Assembly (NCBI RefSeq): GCF_000003815.2
Contig: NC_049988.1
Coordinates: forward strand, 3,635,971 to 3,699,970
DNA length: 64,000 bases
From: Branchiostoma floridae
Taxonomy: Eukaryota > Chordata > Leptocardii > Amphioxiformes > Branchiostomatidae
Reading direction: 5' to 3'
The translations under genes were made by a program, and so were the position numbers. Under the pieces are notes generated by a model. The model was not told the origin of the DNA. It searched no databases and saw only the letters and a program-made list of their open reading frames with translations. Of this stretch, positions 1 through 14,200 are shown piece by piece. The first letter of the stretch is position 1. Each line of letters begins with the position of its first letter.

Positions 1-1066
1 TTCAACTGTCTTATCAACATGTAATTACGTTAATATTAATACTATGTATGGAGTTATGTATCAGACTTGTGTACTGATATCATTCTGAAACTGTGTTTTG
101 TGATTTATACCAATCAACTTCTAAAATGTTAACGTTTTGTAAACCCGTTTTTTTTGGGGGGGGGGGACGAAATCGCTAAAGGGGGCGAGATAGGGGGGCG
201 AGATCACTAGCCGGGGAGGGCGAGATCGCTAGTGATTTCGCCCCCTGGGGGGCGAGATCACGGGGGGGGGGCGAGATCGCTGTCACACCGGTGTTCTCAC
301 GATCATCTTGCGATTTTTAGGGATCGCCGGCAATTTTCAGGAGTCTTACGACGGTCGCGGTGCAGCGAAACATGTTTTTAACATAAGCGACAAGTCGCAT
401 GAGATCTCTGAGATCGCAGAGCTCGTTACTGAGTCGCAGATCGTGCGTGCAAACCGTGCGTACCTCGCAAGGCTATCGGTCAATGTCTTGCGTCAATCCA
501 ACGATTGAAGACCGATAGGCGAGCACAGACATAGTTATTAATCATCGAGCGCAAATCGGATGGCGAACGCCCGTCAGTTGGGCAACGTTCAGGCGACGTT
601 CGCCCGACTTGAATTTCTGGGAATGTGAGGGTAATTCTAACATTGTGGCCCCTGTGGTAGTATGTAGGCTGGCTTTGTGACACACTTTCCTTTCTTGTGT
701 CATTTCCATTATGCCCGCGCATTCCATTCATTGGTTAAAAAGATTCCGACAACAAAATAAGCAACATTTATTGATCTCTTGACTTTTTTGAGGAACGTTT
801 TGTGTTACCTTGTTCGCGTCATGGGAGGTTCATTATCATAGATTTATTCACCGTCGATCGCACGAGCCTCGCTTATATATGAGGGGGACAGTTTTTGGGC
901 GAAAAATACGCAAGACCATCTTAAGATCTTAAAATCAGCCGACCTTCCTGCGATCGCGAAGTACGTGGGAAGATCGTATATAATGTGAGGGGGATATTAC
1001 TGCGCTCTTCCCAATTTTAGGTCGCAGAGAGAGCGCGGTGAGAGCACCGTCCTAGTGGAGAGGGGG

Positions 1067-1268
1067 TAACGGTAGTTCACCTTTATCCGTGGGGTGACCT
1101 TTATCCGTTGTCTTTAAAGACAGCACATTTAGGAGTATTAAGTCTGCGGACTGCGGTTTCAAATTTGCAATATTTGAAACCACTGTCCGTCGACTTCATA
1201 TCCCTAAATACGCTTGTTTTAGATACAACGGGTATAGGTCACCCTCGGATAAAGGTGAACCAGCGTTA
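1067..1268. mobile_element. MITE-like element, family D copy 1
   Basis: The ends are inverted repeats: TAACGGTAGTTCACCTTTAT at the left matches the complement of GGATAAAGGTGAACCAGCGT at the right. A second copy lies at 11060-11282 with the same ends and the shared core words CCTAAATACGC/TCTAAATACCC and ATATTTGAAACC. It has no coding capacity, so it is probably a non-autonomous DNA transposon. The left end directly abuts a family C arm (about 1010-1066). Confidence 0.6.
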
Positions 1269-1507
1269 TAACTCTTATTCCACTATGGCGGCAACCTCGC
1301 TGCGAACGCGTTGGAACTTAAAATTTGACAGATTGCTCAACGAATTCCATGAATAAAAAATGAGCCTTTTCAGTCTTTTTTTAAGATTTTGCATACGATC
1401 AACGATTACACAAACCTAATTTTCTCTCAGCGAGATCGTAGCGCAATCCCTGTCAAGTAAAGGTGAGCTCATGTTCAGTTCTCGCCAGCGATGCGATTCA
1501 GAGTCAA

Positions 1508-1751
1508 GGTGCACTCTCACTGCACTTGCGTCAAGCTTGCGTCACTGCGGGGTTCGTTCACCGCGTCACTGTTGTGTTACTTTCTCCGATTTTTTCATTA
1601 TCTAGATATTGCGTAATACATAAAAACAGACTTAGAAGACGACAAAATACACGAAAAGTAAGAAAATTCGTTCTTTATCTCTGAAATTCGTTGAGTATCT
1701 GTAGATCCTTGCAGTAACACAAGCTTGACGCAAATGCAGTGAAAGTGTACC
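1508..1751. mobile_element. MITE-like element with 32-bp terminal inverted repeats
   Basis: The 32 bp at 1508-1539 and the complement of 1720-1751 differ at only three positions; both contain TTGCGTCAAGCTTG. The interior (about 1600-1710) carries AAGACGACAAAATACACG and AATTCGTTGAG, which resemble the interior of the family C elements at 6700-6936 and 10549-10765. This suggests related elements with different ends. A piece of the same interior occurs at about 3905-3975. Confidence 0.65.
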
Positions 1752-2439
1752 TTAATTGTCATCGGCTATATGTCTGATACCTTTTTGACATTAGACAGGT
1801 TGAATTACACGGTGTTACAATATGAAGATGGCTTTAAACACAATCTCTTACCTGTCATGAAGACAGTAAGAAGCATCACCGCCACCGCGACCACCATGGT
1901 TGCGCTCTTCTCTAACCCGGGGCAGTCTGGGGAACGTCTGAAGTTCTATGACGCTCTTAAGTTTTAGGCTGGCTAGATATAATGACACAAGTCAATGATC
2001 TAGCCAGCAGGAAATTTGCACACACAAAAACTGTCAGCAAGTTTGTCCAAATTACCTATCAATCAAAGTTGTTTTCGAGGGAATCGCTTCTCCGCCTTGG
2101 GAAAGTAAACAATGTTAAGTAGTTTTACAATGTAGACTCAATTAATCGACAATACCGCCATAATTTTTACTGTCGTGCGCACTTTTGACCAAACGTATTA
2201 ATTTATTGCACATGAGTTTTACCCAAGCTTCTTTGTGTCATAACAACATTGCATAATTTATTGCGTGTCGTAATATCACGGTACATAAATATGTCTAGCT
2301 GACACAATACCAACAAAGCACCCTATTGCCACTTTGCCAATATTAACGTCCTTTTAAGGAACTTCAACAACATGTCAGGGACTATCACTTTTAACAGCCA
2401 CTGCCATTCATGGCAAATATTTGTCATGTAAACTCCTTG

Positions 2440-2566
2440 CACCTGTGGCTATAACAGCGTATTGGTTAGCTGCGTCGTCAAATGTGCGTTGACAATTTTT
2501 GACGAGGAAGACTTCCTTGTGTTTCCAGACCCATAACACTGGATAGCTACATCACTCAAAGCCAAC
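2440..2566 (+). promoter_or_regulatory. Proximal promoter / 5' UTR of the receptor gene
   Basis: Directly upstream of the predicted start codon are an inverted CCAAT box (ATTGG at 2461-2465) and a palindromic pair of ETS-type cores (GGAAGACTTCC, 2506-2516). The start codon at 2567 has a favourable context (CCAACATGG). No TATA box is evident. The transcription start is not determined. The assignment rests on position and motifs only. Confidence 0.35.
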
Positions 2567-2621
2567 ATGGAGCACCGTAGCAAGTGGACGTCGAGTCTAC
2601 TGTGCCTTGCTGCTATAATTG
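2567..2621 (+). CDS. Receptor exon 1: signal peptide
   Basis: It encodes Met, a charged stretch (EHRSKW) and a hydrophobic core (SSLLCLAAII), typical of a secretory signal. The donor is ATTG|GTGAGT with phase 1, so residue 19 is split with exon 2. Cleavage would fall around the exon 1/2 junction, just before the D8C domain. Confidence 0.8.
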
Positions 2622-5600
2622 GTGAGTTCATTTTGTTGTTGTTTACATGAAAGGGTGAAAGACGACTTATTTGATCTGTATTTCAGTCAGTAGAGTACAT
2701 TACAGTCGGTACGCCGTCATTTTGTGAAATTGTGATTGTCCTGCGACACAGTATGCCACGGGAGGTTATCTGTATCGATGAAACGCCACCAGGGTACCAT
2801 CATGACACAACAATGATTCAAATCATCATATTAAAAAATATTACTCAATTCGCTACTCTCGTTGAATATGAACTGGCTATAGACATCACAGGGAACGAAT
2901 TAGGGAAACTTTTTACCATGCGTAAAAAATTGAGATGAAATTGTTCATACTGTGTCCAGTGAAGGGAAAATTCTAGACCTAAAAAAGCCTGAATCCTAAC
3001 ACGAAAGGAAAAGACAAAAATAGTGCGTCGAGAAGGAGATCTTTAACCCCTTTGGCTGTGTTACGGTGTAATGACATTCATGTATTTGTATCTTCTTTGT
3101 TTCAGGTTCCATTTCAAAGGCCTTCAGTATTGACCCCTGTACTGACTACCGCGAGCTAAACCAAGTCAGGCGGAGTTCAGCAGCCGAGATACAGGCCGGG
3201 CACTCTCTCCTGTGCGACAACTCTTTAGCAAGAGACTGGTACCGGTTCATCAGTTATGTCGGCGGTGAGATCCCTACAACCTGTGTGGAGCCGTACCACT
3301 GTGGAACCCAGGTTCCTATATGGATGAACGGAACCCTACCGACAGACAGTACTGTAGTCAACAGAACGGTTTGTCCTAACTATGGTCAACCCGGGAACTG
3401 TTGTCCTTTCCCGTGGAACATCCAGGTCAAACGGTGTGTGGATACACGAGGCGTTTTCTACGTGTACGAGTTGGTGCCAACGACTAGCTGTTCTCAGGCC
3501 TACTGTGCAGGTGGGTCTGTTTGGCCATGTTTGAAATAAATTGTATCTTAGCTAGCACGTCCAATATGTATTTCTTCTTGCATTGCCTATGTTCCATAAT
3601 CATTTTAAGTGGGACCTTTACACCGTGCTCTGTACTGTTCAAAAGACTTTTGAGCGTAGTAAATGCTTTCCATATACCACATTTGCCGGGAAAGGGCTTA
3701 AAGTAATCATCATTCCACAGTCAAACGTAAAGTATCAGGCCTCAGTCTACTCATTCAACCACCGAGGTGGGTGTCTGACCAAGCCAGTTTACCAAGTATA
3801 TGAAACTACTCACTTTTTAGATGTATCGAAGACACATAAGGCCACCATTCCATTCGAAATGGTACAACGACCAAAATTGGATTTGTGAATAGCTTTGATT
3901 TCATAACTTAGATATTTCGTAATACGTAAAAGTATGACTTATAAGACAACAAAGTACACAAAACGTAAGAAGTGGAATGTGGTAATAAGGAATTGAATTA
4001 TATTTACAAATAATCATAACTCAGCGTCACCTAAACAAAAAAGGCAATGATAACGATGGATACCACCATACCCTCAGCTATTGTGTCACAGTATTGTGAG
4101 GCAGTTACATGTACTGTTCGAGTGCAGAACCCGACAGTCTGCTCAGTAGATGCCACAATCATAAGCCATATTTTAGACACTATCTTATTCAGTTGCGAGG
4201 AAGATATGCAAACAATTAAATTTCTGAAGGGGCTAGTTTGACTTGGCATTTTAACGCACGTCTTTGGTCGGTTTTCAAACTACTGAAAGTTTTGGATAGT
4301 ATCGTATTGATCATAACAATGTCGGTACTTTTGCTTCGTTTCTTCGTTTTTGTGAAAACCCGTATAGAAAAGTATTCGAATATTTAACCAGTATTATGCG
4401 AAACTGTCCCAGCCATTGTTAGACTATGGTAGACCGTCATATACACTCCCTGTGTATTTGTATGCATTTAGTAGTTAATTACAGGGGTAATTTTATGTCT
4501 TTTACTCTGGGTAACTTTACTTGAGGGTTAAAGGGATATTTTGTCCACAGGAATACTCCCCATATGTCCAGAGGGAGAGATATACGACCAATACAACGAT
4601 ATTTGTCTGGGTAAGTACATTTCGTTTGGTGAAAATATGTTAGATCGTAGTCCACAAATTCGCCAAAGTGTAGCATTAGTCTATCAACATATGCCAAAGC
4701 TTCTGAATGGACAAAATGATACTATTGTATTTAAATGTATGAAATAGAATGTTGTTTTACACTTCAAGTTGATTTTCATCATTCAAAAGAACCGTAGCTC
4801 CAGCTAAATGTTCAACAATTGCTAACTTGTGCGTATAACAACCGACTTGAAATAACAAAATGTAAAAGACGTAAGTTAGATACTATATAGATCTGCTTTC
4901 AAAACATTTATTTACATCACGGATTAGCTTTTGTCATTCCCCTTGCTCACAAAACATGTGTCCAAAAATTGACACTGTAAGAATATTACTTTCACGGTAA
5001 CCACATGTACAATGTCTGTATGGCGTACTCACATTCATTATTCTGACAATTTAGTAAGGCGCAACTCTAGTAAATGTGCGGGTTTTACAAAAGCTATCGT
5101 GAAATGGCAAGGGTCAAGTCCACTAAAATATAATAATAATAATAATGGTTTATTTGGTAGAAGCATTTCGCAGCCTTTCGGCTGAATTGTACACTCCTTT
5201 CACATGAGAATCCAAAACAGAGTCAAAAACTGACTTTGGAAGTACAATTAATAATACAATTGGGTAAAATGCTATACATGAAATTTACATCCTTAATATT
5301 AAAATACTACTAATTATGATTTACAGCAATAAAATAATCACACCGCTTAAATGCTTCCTAATCGCAAACATTTTACATTGGCTGTCGATACAATACATGA
5401 AAATTTAACTGATTTAAAAAAATTGATGGAATTTTCATTTACATATCAAAGGTTAGAAAACCCTAACACTAATCACACTAAATCCCGTAGCATACTGGAG
5501 ATATTGGAACAGAACTCATAACACGGCAAACAGCGAACTTGTATATATTTGCAATAGTTTGCACGGATACTGTACACTGCAGAGCCCTAGTATGTTTGTC

Positions 5601-8210
5601 GATAAGTTAATCAGTAACAAACACTATGGCCCACTTGACACCTCGAGATTGTGACTGGTGAATCGGCCCCAGGGAAATTGAAAAAGGCCTAAGGGTTTTC
5701 TACCATGCTAAGAACACGAGAAAACCCGGGATTCTTGTTACAGAACCTTAAAAAGCCACTTTAGGGCCCATAATTTGACTATTTCTTAATATTGGTGGAG
5801 TCATGTGGCGTAACTGCGGGGTCTTTTGCCCGGAAGCCAGAGTTTCTGGGTTCAAGTCCTGACATGCTACCGATCTTGTGCTACCGATCTTGTGCTACCG
5901 ATCTTGTGCTACCGATCGTGTGCTACCGATCTTGTGCTACCGATCTTGTGCTACCGATCTTGTGCTACCGATCTTGTGCTACCGATCTTGTGCTACCGAT
6001 CTTGTGCTACCGATCTTGTGCTACCGATCTTGTGCTACCGATCTTGTGCTACCGATCTTGTGCTACCGATCTTGTGCTACAGATCTTGTGCTACCGATCT
6101 TGAGCTACCGATCTTGTGCTACCGATCTTGTGCTACAGATCTTGTGCTACCGATCTTGTGCTACAGATCTTGTGCTACAGATCTTGTGCTACCGATCTTG
6201 TGCTACCGATCTTGTGCTACCGATCTTGTGCTACCAATCTTGTGCCTTCAAGTTGGGAAAGGCACCTCACTCCACACAGATGTGCAAAAGGGTACCTGAC
6301 TTCGGTTGGGAGGTAAAAGGAGTGGAAGGAAAATGATTCGATGGGCTCCGCCTTCTGATACTGTAGTCCTAGACAGAGTGCAACCACCCACTGTCACTAT
6401 ATGGCCCTAAACGTCTTTGGGATTATACCTTTGCCTGCCTACTTTTTGCAACATGTTTAATGATTTAGAATACATTCATCCCATCCCTTGTTGAGATTTG
6501 TTGCTCACGGCCACAGACACAAAGCACACACATGCTGACAGGCCCTAAAACATTGCCTTCTTCACGAAGGTAATTATTTACCAAATACCCAATTTAATTG
6601 CCCCTTTTCACTAGATGGCGATCTCGCTACGCTCTCACTGAGACCTAAAACGGATCTGTGTAACCCTCGATATTATACTGGGTATATAAATTTGAAAGGC
6701 CCTCTTTCCACTAGAAGGCGATCTCGCTGTGCTCTCACTGCGACCTAAATAGGATATGTAAAACCTTCGCTTTCACACAGGGTATATCATACAAAACATA
6801 AAAGTGTATCTGAGAAGACAACAAAACACACAAAGTGTAAAAAGATTCGTTTTTTTCCTATATAATTCGTTGAGCGATCTATCAAATTTCAGGTCGCAGA
6901 CAGAGCGCTGCGAGAGCGCCGTCTTAGTGGAAAGGTGCAACGTTATAGCAAACAAAGCAACCTGCCTTCGTTTTTTTACAGAAACCCGGCACCCTGTACC
7001 CTGTGACTTTGAGGCTATAGGAACGTGTGAGTGGCACCAACAGACAAATGACGAGTTTGACTGGGTGAAACAAACAGCTGGAGAAGTGAACAATCATCTT
7101 CCTGCAGGTGAAAAATATCAACTAAATTTTTACCTTGCGTTGTCCTTGTATTATTTAATTTGATAGTATTTTGAATGTTGTCCAAATTTTTATTCATATT
7201 GTCTCACACAAAATTTATGTAATGATTCATTCTCTGATAACGCATTTCTATGAAACAATATGAGGAGAGCGGAATTCGGCAATGATAAAGACTGAGCAAC
7301 AGTTATTCAGGCACCGACGAAAGGTAGCGGCTGGTATCTGAAACCGTTAATGACTGTTAATTTGGCTATATTAAACCCGGATCTCTAAACTCCATGGACG
7401 TTTAAAGTAAAACACAAGATGACCGAGATGTATAAAATTCTCCTGACACAAAGAAAGTCTCAGCGAAATAAATCTCTCCTGATATCGCAGTATTTTTGTA
7501 TAAATTGTTTGACCTGCTCAAGATTTTTTTTCAAAAATGTTTACTTGCCATGAAAGCTTTGGCTTTATTTTCCAGATGGAGGTCGTTTCCTGTATGTTGG
7601 TAGTGACGCCGGCCAGCAGCCATTGGATACAGCCAGAATCATCGGTCCTGTCATTGTGCCGTCTGTGGTTCGACCGTGTAATGTAAGCCGTTCAAATTGA
7701 TTAGAAATACACTCAACATACAAACTTGGTTCTACCTAAAAGTACCCTCTAATCCTATCAAGTCTTAGGACATTATCGGGACTAAAGAAAACACAAAGAA
7801 AGTTTGATAGTATGGTGCTATTGAATTGAATTTTTCAAAGTGTCTTCAATAGATTCTTATCGTTCAATCGTTCAGCGATTTATCAAATTTGAGGCCGCAG
7901 AGAGAGCGCGGCGAGATCGCCTTCCTAATGTAAATGGGGTATAACTGATTTGAATGTGTTTCTCACCAGATGACATTTAGTTACTACTTCTCTGGACCAG
8001 ACGCCGGAGACTTGGATGTGTTTACCCGTCAGTACTACACAGGAGTGGAGAGACCGGCATGGCAGGAGTCAGCGGGAACTACAGGGGTGTGGTCACAGGT
8101 CACTGTCTCATTTCAGGAGCAGGACCCATTTCAGGTTAGTTCCTTACATGGGGTGTCAACAGTGTAGAGTTAATTTTGTAGCAGTGATAGATTCATCACA
8201 ACGGAATTAT

Positions 8211-8243
<33 letters not shown>

Positions 8244-11200
8244 GAGAGAAAATACGAAACATTGAGCTATAAAAGATTTTCACAAACGTTGAAATTGTCG
8301 TGGTAATCGACCATAAGGACGGGAAATTTTGTTACAAAAATTAACAATGTTTGTAGCCTTTCTGAAGCTAAATCGCATTCGTTTTTCGAGGTTTGTTTGA
8401 TCATAGAGGTTCATTTTTCTGATCCTGGAGATATATTGATGTGTTTTTTTGTTTAATCTAGCCCAACTTTCTGACCCTTTCCATGTTTTGATTAGAATTT
8501 AACTGACTGGACTGACCCATTCGGGCAGGGTGTGAAATCCTGGTGTCATTTCGATCTTCTGCCTGTAACTTGTTGAACCGCCTGAGTTGACCTTCCACTT
8601 TTCAACCAAAACAAATACTGTAAATGCATTTAAGTTCGCGGGGATTTAATTTCACGGTAACAGGAAAAGGGACTTTTTGTGGTGGTTTTAAGTTCGCGGT
8701 GGCACTGTGGAAAAATGTTCGTGGTGGTTTTAAGTTCGCGTTGAAGTGTCCACTGCGAAACGCACGAACATTAAACCACTGCGTAAGTTCCTGCATTTAG
8801 TATGGCAAGCCCAGCTTTACAGTGGTGGTAAACACGTGGGGTATCGAAATGTATCTTAGCGTGAAGGGATTTGAATTGATTGTTTCTGCATGAGCACCAT
8901 AAATGGAAAGTCTATTTGATGACCCTCCACTTAACTTCCGATTTTCATTTCCTTTGAACTGCAGGTAATTATTCAGGGTGTAATCGGATACGGTCGAGAT
9001 GCTAGGATTGCTATTGACGATATCTCCTTCTCATGGGACTGTGTACGAGAAGGTAAGAATTCATTTTGGAAGGTAATAGACTATAGATTTGGCCCAAGAC
9101 CGTGGTGTTGTAACATTTAGAAACCGATCTTATCATCGCTACATTGCAACAGATCGATGAAGTGCTGTCCGATATTACCGACTATAGATGAAGTTTGTTT
9201 ATTTGTCTTTAATAGTTGACGGAAGTGTCCGCCTAGTTGACGGTTCCAGGTTTGACGAAGGCCGTGTGGAGATCTACTACAACCACCGCTGGGGAACCAT
9301 CTGTAACATCGGCTGGACACAGACTAGCGCTGATGTGGTGTGTGCTCAACTGGGGTACAGGGCGTCTGTCTGGACAGATTCTAGGTAAGAACATGGTGAC
9401 GATAGAAAAAAAATTGATAAAACACTCTGGCTGGTCTGTACTGAGACCATATTGATCAAATCAACATGGCTAATGTCAATTGAAGCAATGCTCTTCTGAG
9501 ATTCTTAGTAGCATTTTGTTTTCCTCCATTAATTAAGGTATCCTGCGCCTGATTCAACACCCATCCTACTAGATGACGTCACTTGCGACACCAGGAACAA
9601 GTCTAGAATCTCGGAATGTCGCACGAAGCCGTGGGAAAACTGGAGTCCACTTTGCAACCATGCCAAAGATGTGTCTGTCAGATGTGTAGGTGGGTACAGA
9701 TTTCTTTTTCCTTTTCATATGCGAGAAATATTTTACATGTCACGCCAAACTACATATAGCTGGCAAGTGCAATTAGATATCTCGTTCTCAGTAAAAACAG
9801 AAGTAAGTTTAGGTTCTTATAATAAATTAGCTCATTTGTTTTGGAAGCTTCCTCTATTACCTATGGCCAAAAATTGTCAAACATCCGTAATCGACTTGGA
9901 CTGTGCCTCTACGTCTTGGTAGGTTTGCAATCACTACTGACACCACACCGAACTGTACATTCTTCTGGTTTATTCTCGGAGTCTCTCTTCAGCTATCTTC
10001 TCAGTCTGGAAGGGTCTAACCTTCTGCCAGGCTCTTCTACTCGGCATGCGTGTCACCATGTTAACATGTTAGTCTCTGCTGCTTGCTTAACACCACATGT
10101 TACATCCCCTTTTCTTAAAGCAAGATGTCATTTCAGATCTTATGCGATCATCATTATTTTTCTTTAACGCATTAGTTATGTATTACATGGCAGGCGTAAC
10201 AAACGTTCAAACAGCTACATGTATCTGTTAAGAAAAGAGGTATACTCTTTAAAATAATGATATTTACAGTTTTCTTAAGATAATATAGTTATAATTTATG
10301 GGCAGCCATTTCACTCCATGTTCAGGTTTGGTAATTTTTTATAAACTCTTGACATATCGGTTATGTATACGCCTTTTATTACTCGTAAATTGTGCAACCG
10401 TGATATATTTTGCATGTCTAGGTCAGTGGCATCAATGCAGACCAGACCAGTTTGTATGTGACAACGCTGTCTGTCTGCCTCAAACTGCCCAGTGTGACTT
10501 CACAGACGACTGTGGGGATCGGAGTGATGAAAGTGATTGTGGTAAGGCCACCTTTCCACCAGACAACCTAAATAGAATATGTGTAAATGCTGATGTCATT
10601 CTGGGTACATCATGCAGCATGTAAAAGTATAACTGAGAGGACAGCAAAGCACACAAAGTTTTAAAAAAGTCGTTTCTTTTCTACACAATTCGTTGAGCGT
10701 TCTAAGTGTCAAATTCTAGGTTCAGAGAGCGCGCGGTGAGAGCGTCTTCCTAGTAAAGGGGGTATAAGTGGTTTCCTTTCTGATTAATCAAAATCTATCA
10801 ACTACTTAATCATAGTCCTTTCAGTTCGGGGAAGTGACATTAGTGTTTAGATTTTTGCAGTTAATATAAAATCACCTCTCCAAATTTCCTGAACAGGAAG
10901 CTACCCAGGTAGATGTAACTTCCAGAACGGCTTGTGTAACTGGGTCCAACTGAAAACTGACAGTACTGACTGGACAAGAGGATTCGGCGGGTCTGAAGTA
11001 GGGGCTCCTTTGGTTGACCACGAGGGTCAAACAGGTTAGTGGCATCCCCTGCCGTCTTGTAACGTTAGTTCACCTTTATCCGTAGGGTAACCTATATTCA
11101 TTGCATATAAAAATAGGGTACTTGGGGATCGTTAAGTCGATGGAAGGTAGTTTCACATTGTCATATCTTGAAAGTTTTAATATTTGAAACCCACGTCGTT

Positions 11201-14200
11201 GACCGGAAATCTCTAAATACCCAGTTTTTTAAAAAAAACAACGAATCTAGGTTACCCCACGAATAACGGTGAATTAGCGTTACAGCACAAGCGTTTTGAA
11301 TGTACCATGGATAGAGATGATTTGTCTGAATTGTGCGAAACCTCATAGAAATGAATAAGACTCAATTGAGCCATCACACTATTGACAATATGCATTTTTA
11401 CATCGGCATTTTTTTAAATTCACAGACGGATATTTCCTGTACCTAACTGGCGCCAAGGAAGCAAATGCCAACTTACTACTTCCTACATACTTCATTTCCA
11501 GTGGTAATAATTGTTCAGTAAGTGTGCTTGTTCTTCTTTCTGGCCATTATCTGAATTTAGTTTATGGCAGACGTGTTGGATTTGGATATTATATATGACT
11601 GGTTTATTTCGAAATTCAAAACACTGACATTGGCATGGCAGCCTCATCTCACGACTGAATTGCAAAGTGTCATAACAAACCGTTAACATCATGATATCAA
11701 AGTGGTTAGAATTGAAGATTATAAATCATTGCAAAGACACAGATCTTAAGAATCGTTGCAGACAGACAAATTAAAATAGTATTGGGATAAAACATTTAAA
11801 CTATATTTACTTAGCACAGTAATATCAGTGTATCACTATGTCGGAGAAATATCTAAAATACATAATGCCTTACTACTCGTATTTGATACAAAACAGCAGC
11901 ACACAGGAGATATAGTAACACTGTCACATGCAGAGGAATTATCAGTCTGAGAATGATCAATTTGAGTCTTATTTATTAGATTTTAGCAAATGGTTGTTGG
12001 AAATTTTAATCCGAAATTTTGGTCAATTCTTTTAGTGGTGAGGTCATAACATTATTGAATGCCACTCCTCTAACGTATATATATCTTGTGTCTCCTCCTA
12101 ATAGCTTTTGTTTCACTACTACATGAACGTCGGTGACGCAAGCCTTTCTGTTCGTGTCGCATCAAGGACGGTGGCGAGGCTAGAATGGCAGCAAAGTGTT
12201 TCACAAGGTCCGACCTGGCTCAAACAAGAGGTGCCAATCACGGACAGAACGCCGTTCCAGGTTTGTGTTTCATTCATATTGTTACCAGTTACAGTTTAGT
12301 GTTAGCTTTTAGACTAGAGTAGATATGTATATTCCATACTGTTCTACACTGTTTGTACACTTTCGTGTTGATTTCAATTAGCCCAATTAGACAAGACTTT
12401 GCAATAAACTATCATTAATAATACGCCGATAATTAAACTTTTCTATTTGATATAATCTTAGATAATGTTTGCATCTAATACCAACATTAACGCTTTGTAT
12501 AGCTTCAATATTTCAGCCTTGGATCAATTGATTGTGTCAATTTTATGTACCCTTTACACCTCGATCATTTTGTTCTAGGTCTCCTTCACAGGGTCTATTG
12601 TGATACCGTCTGAGGGGTCGATAGCGATAGATGACATAACGTTAACACCTGGCTGTATCATTGGTAAGGCTTTTTTGTGTTGTCCATGTGTTTGTGTTTA
12701 TACTGTAACACGACTATTGCCAACATAGTTAATAATTGAGTTCTGCAGCATGAAATACTATTCAAACCAAGTAAAGCGTTTAGAAACATACACATGCAAT
12801 GGAAAGGTCTTGACAATGCTATTCATTTTTTGTAATGTATGATCACTTTGGTTTCTTTATTTTAACCTCTGACCTCTGCTTATCATTTTACGCTAAATTA
12901 TCTGCATTTGTTGTTAAGCTGTTTTTCATTTCATGTATTTCATTTTAATCTTATTATGTATGTATGACACCAGGAAGAGTAGTGTCATGATAATGTACAC
13001 TAATGGAGATCGTAATAAAACAAACAAACAAACAATGGTATCTTTTTCGGTACCTCTTTTCTTTTACAGATAATGACGGTTGTACAGCGACATCGTCCAC
13101 CTTTAAATGCGGCAGTGGTGAATGCATTTCATTGGACTATGTATGTGATTATCAAGATAACTGCGTGGATGGAAGCGACGAATCGGACTGCGATAAAGGT
13201 ATTTCAGCTTTACATTGGCATATCAAGAAGGCATGTAAGTGATGGATCTATGATCACCACATTGTCAAAAAATACTTATTTTTTTACGTATTAAGGTATT
13301 TAGGTTGGCTAAATTGGCATTTTGACCTTTATTAGTTAGTTTTATTGCAGTGGTATGTACCAATGTACTGTATTTTGTCATAGAAAAAAATAATATTAGG
13401 GGCAATAAAACCTGACGACGTCATCAATATGGCCCAAAAAATCAGATTTATAATTCCTTTATATTAGAATCATTATTCGTTACGGTTCCATTCTTTCTTA
13501 ATTCATTAATGAGAAAACAATGGAAGGTTAAAATGCCAATTTAGCCAGGTGAAATACCTTAACATTAAATTCACAGGACCAAGACGATGTGATTTCGAAG
13601 AAGACTTGTGTTCCTGGTCAGCTGGTTCAGGTGACATCGGATTCCAACGGGGCAGAGAAACAACAAGTACCAGTGGCACTGGGCCACCGGTGGACCACAC
13701 TCATCAAAATCCACTAGGTACTACCAGTAGCGACTGTGTCAATGTACTTTTAAATGAAACGATCATTTACGAACATTATTTCTTCCGTGCAAAATAAGTG
13801 TGCTTTCTATGTTGAAATGTACTTTCAATGTTCAATATGTCAAGGTACCTAAAAGCATTTTTCAATGTTCCATATTTCAAAGAAACTAGCATGTAAACAA
13901 TATCGATCTTCGATATTCGATACCCCTATTTTCCCCACAGGCTTCTACATATTCATCGACTCGTCAGGCAGCAGTGAAGGGCAGAAAGCTCAACTCGTCA
14001 GTCCCGTCTTTTCGGTTGGCACTCCATGTCAGGTACTGGTGTTAAACAATTACATTTTTGTATCTATATATTTGAGCGTACACTTCGTGCCAACAGCAGA
14101 AGATGCGGGATTGAACGAGCTTTCCTGATCTTTTCTCCTTTACGAACAATGCTAGTGTCCTCCTTTTATATTTTTTTTTACTTTTTGTCCCGTCCAGTTT

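Larger units (their letters stand above)
1..2440. repeat. Repeat-rich 5' flank without a supported gene
   Basis: No open reading frame here has convincing domain content or a good splice context. About 150-290 is a G-rich low-complexity tract with repeated GGCGAGATCGCT-like words. 300-620 contains more CGATCGC-rich sequence that I do not recognise. 1010-1750 is a stack of MITE-like pieces listed separately. 1760-2440 is AT-rich and featureless to my reading. Confidence 0.5.

Noticed and set aside
5792-6336. Overlapping plus-strand frames up to 157 codons with a repeated CYRSCATDLVLPIL-type protein
   Set aside because: They are the three readings of the 14-bp minisatellite; a 14-bp unit without stops stays open in every frame.
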